Below, piece by piece: positions 57,467-57,571 of a stretch of DNA of 57,571 nt. The translations under genes and the position numbers were made by a program. The DNA lies in the NCBI GenBank assembly GCA_021203775.1, contig JAJQAO010000026.1, positions 3,540-61,110 on the forward strand. The letters run 5' to 3'. The notes under the pieces are model-generated. The model made no database searches, was not told where the DNA came from, and saw only the letters and a program-made list of their open reading frames with translations. The first letter of the stretch is position 1, and every line of letters begins with the position of its first letter. The stretch comes from Phascolarctobacterium sp. (GTDB lineage: Bacteria; Bacillota; Negativicutes; Acidaminococcales; Acidaminococcaceae).

Positions 57467-57571
57467 ATGTGCAATTTGAAATTTGCGGCATAATATTTCC
57501 TATTTGTTATGAAATGTGATGGAATTTATATAGATTTTCAGATGCGGCATATGCATGTACCTAGTGTGGTT

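Overview
The window is a contiguous stretch of bacterial chromosome with almost no non-coding space. Gene content and order point to a Firmicute of the Negativicutes type (Acidaminococcus/Phascolarctobacterium-like is my best guess). The block mfd - spoVB-like - mazG(yabN) - divIC - yabR-like S1 gene - tilS - hpt - ftsH - coaX - dusB - lysS follows the order seen in Bacillus and Clostridium, but the sporulation genes that normally lie inside it (spoVT, yabP, yabQ, spoIIE) are absent, as in a non-sporulating lineage. The left edge carries dapL, the LL-diaminopimelate aminotransferase of anaerobes. The genus is an inference; no rRNA lies in the window.

Layout. 1-4 kb: the 3' part of dapL, a small secreted protein, an lrgAB pair and an unrecognised C-terminally anchored membrane protein. 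4-13 kb: clpB, then a DUF1934 gene overlapping argS, then pyrG, sppA, a Yip1-like membrane gene and glpX (class II fructose-1,6-bisphosphatase). 13-32 kb: the ancestral block listed above, into which birA, a pair of dehydrogenase-like genes (one closely resembling cyanobacterial acyl-ACP reductase) and greA are fitted. 32-35.7 kb (minus strand): a serine operon serC-serA-histidine phosphatase behind a T-box leader that has two T-box/terminator modules in tandem. 35.9-40.5 kb: polA-mutM-coaE-lytic transglycosylase. 40.6-44.5 kb: two tRNA-Leu genes followed by an accessory segment with a DUF401 permease and a two-gene Septu-like (PtuA ATPase + PtuB HNH nuclease) anti-phage module. 44.7-48.2 kb: phosphomannomutase/phosphoglucomutase, galU, galE and tRNA-Gly. 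48.3-54.5 kb: tig-clpP-clpX-lon-engB, the protein-quality-control cluster. 54.5 kb to the end: an AbrB-family membrane protein, an unknown membrane protein, a cyclophilin and a GIY-YIG protein.

How the genes work together. Most are housekeeping genes: aminoacylation (argS, lysS, tRNAs, tilS, dusB), nucleotide supply (pyrG, hpt), DNA repair (mfd, polA, mutM), proteostasis (clpB, ftsH, tig, clpPX, lon, sppA) and cofactors (coaX, coaE, birA). The serine operon supplies all three steps from 3-phosphoglycerate if the histidine phosphatase is the phosphoserine phosphatase. The most unusual items are the acyl-ACP-reductase-like gene with its quinate-dehydrogenase-like partner, the tandem T-box whose two modules differ at the base that reads the tRNA discriminator, and the Septu-like module next to the tRNA-Leu pair. 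By eye, base composition drifts from G+C-richer on the left (to about 25 kb) to A+T-richer on the right.
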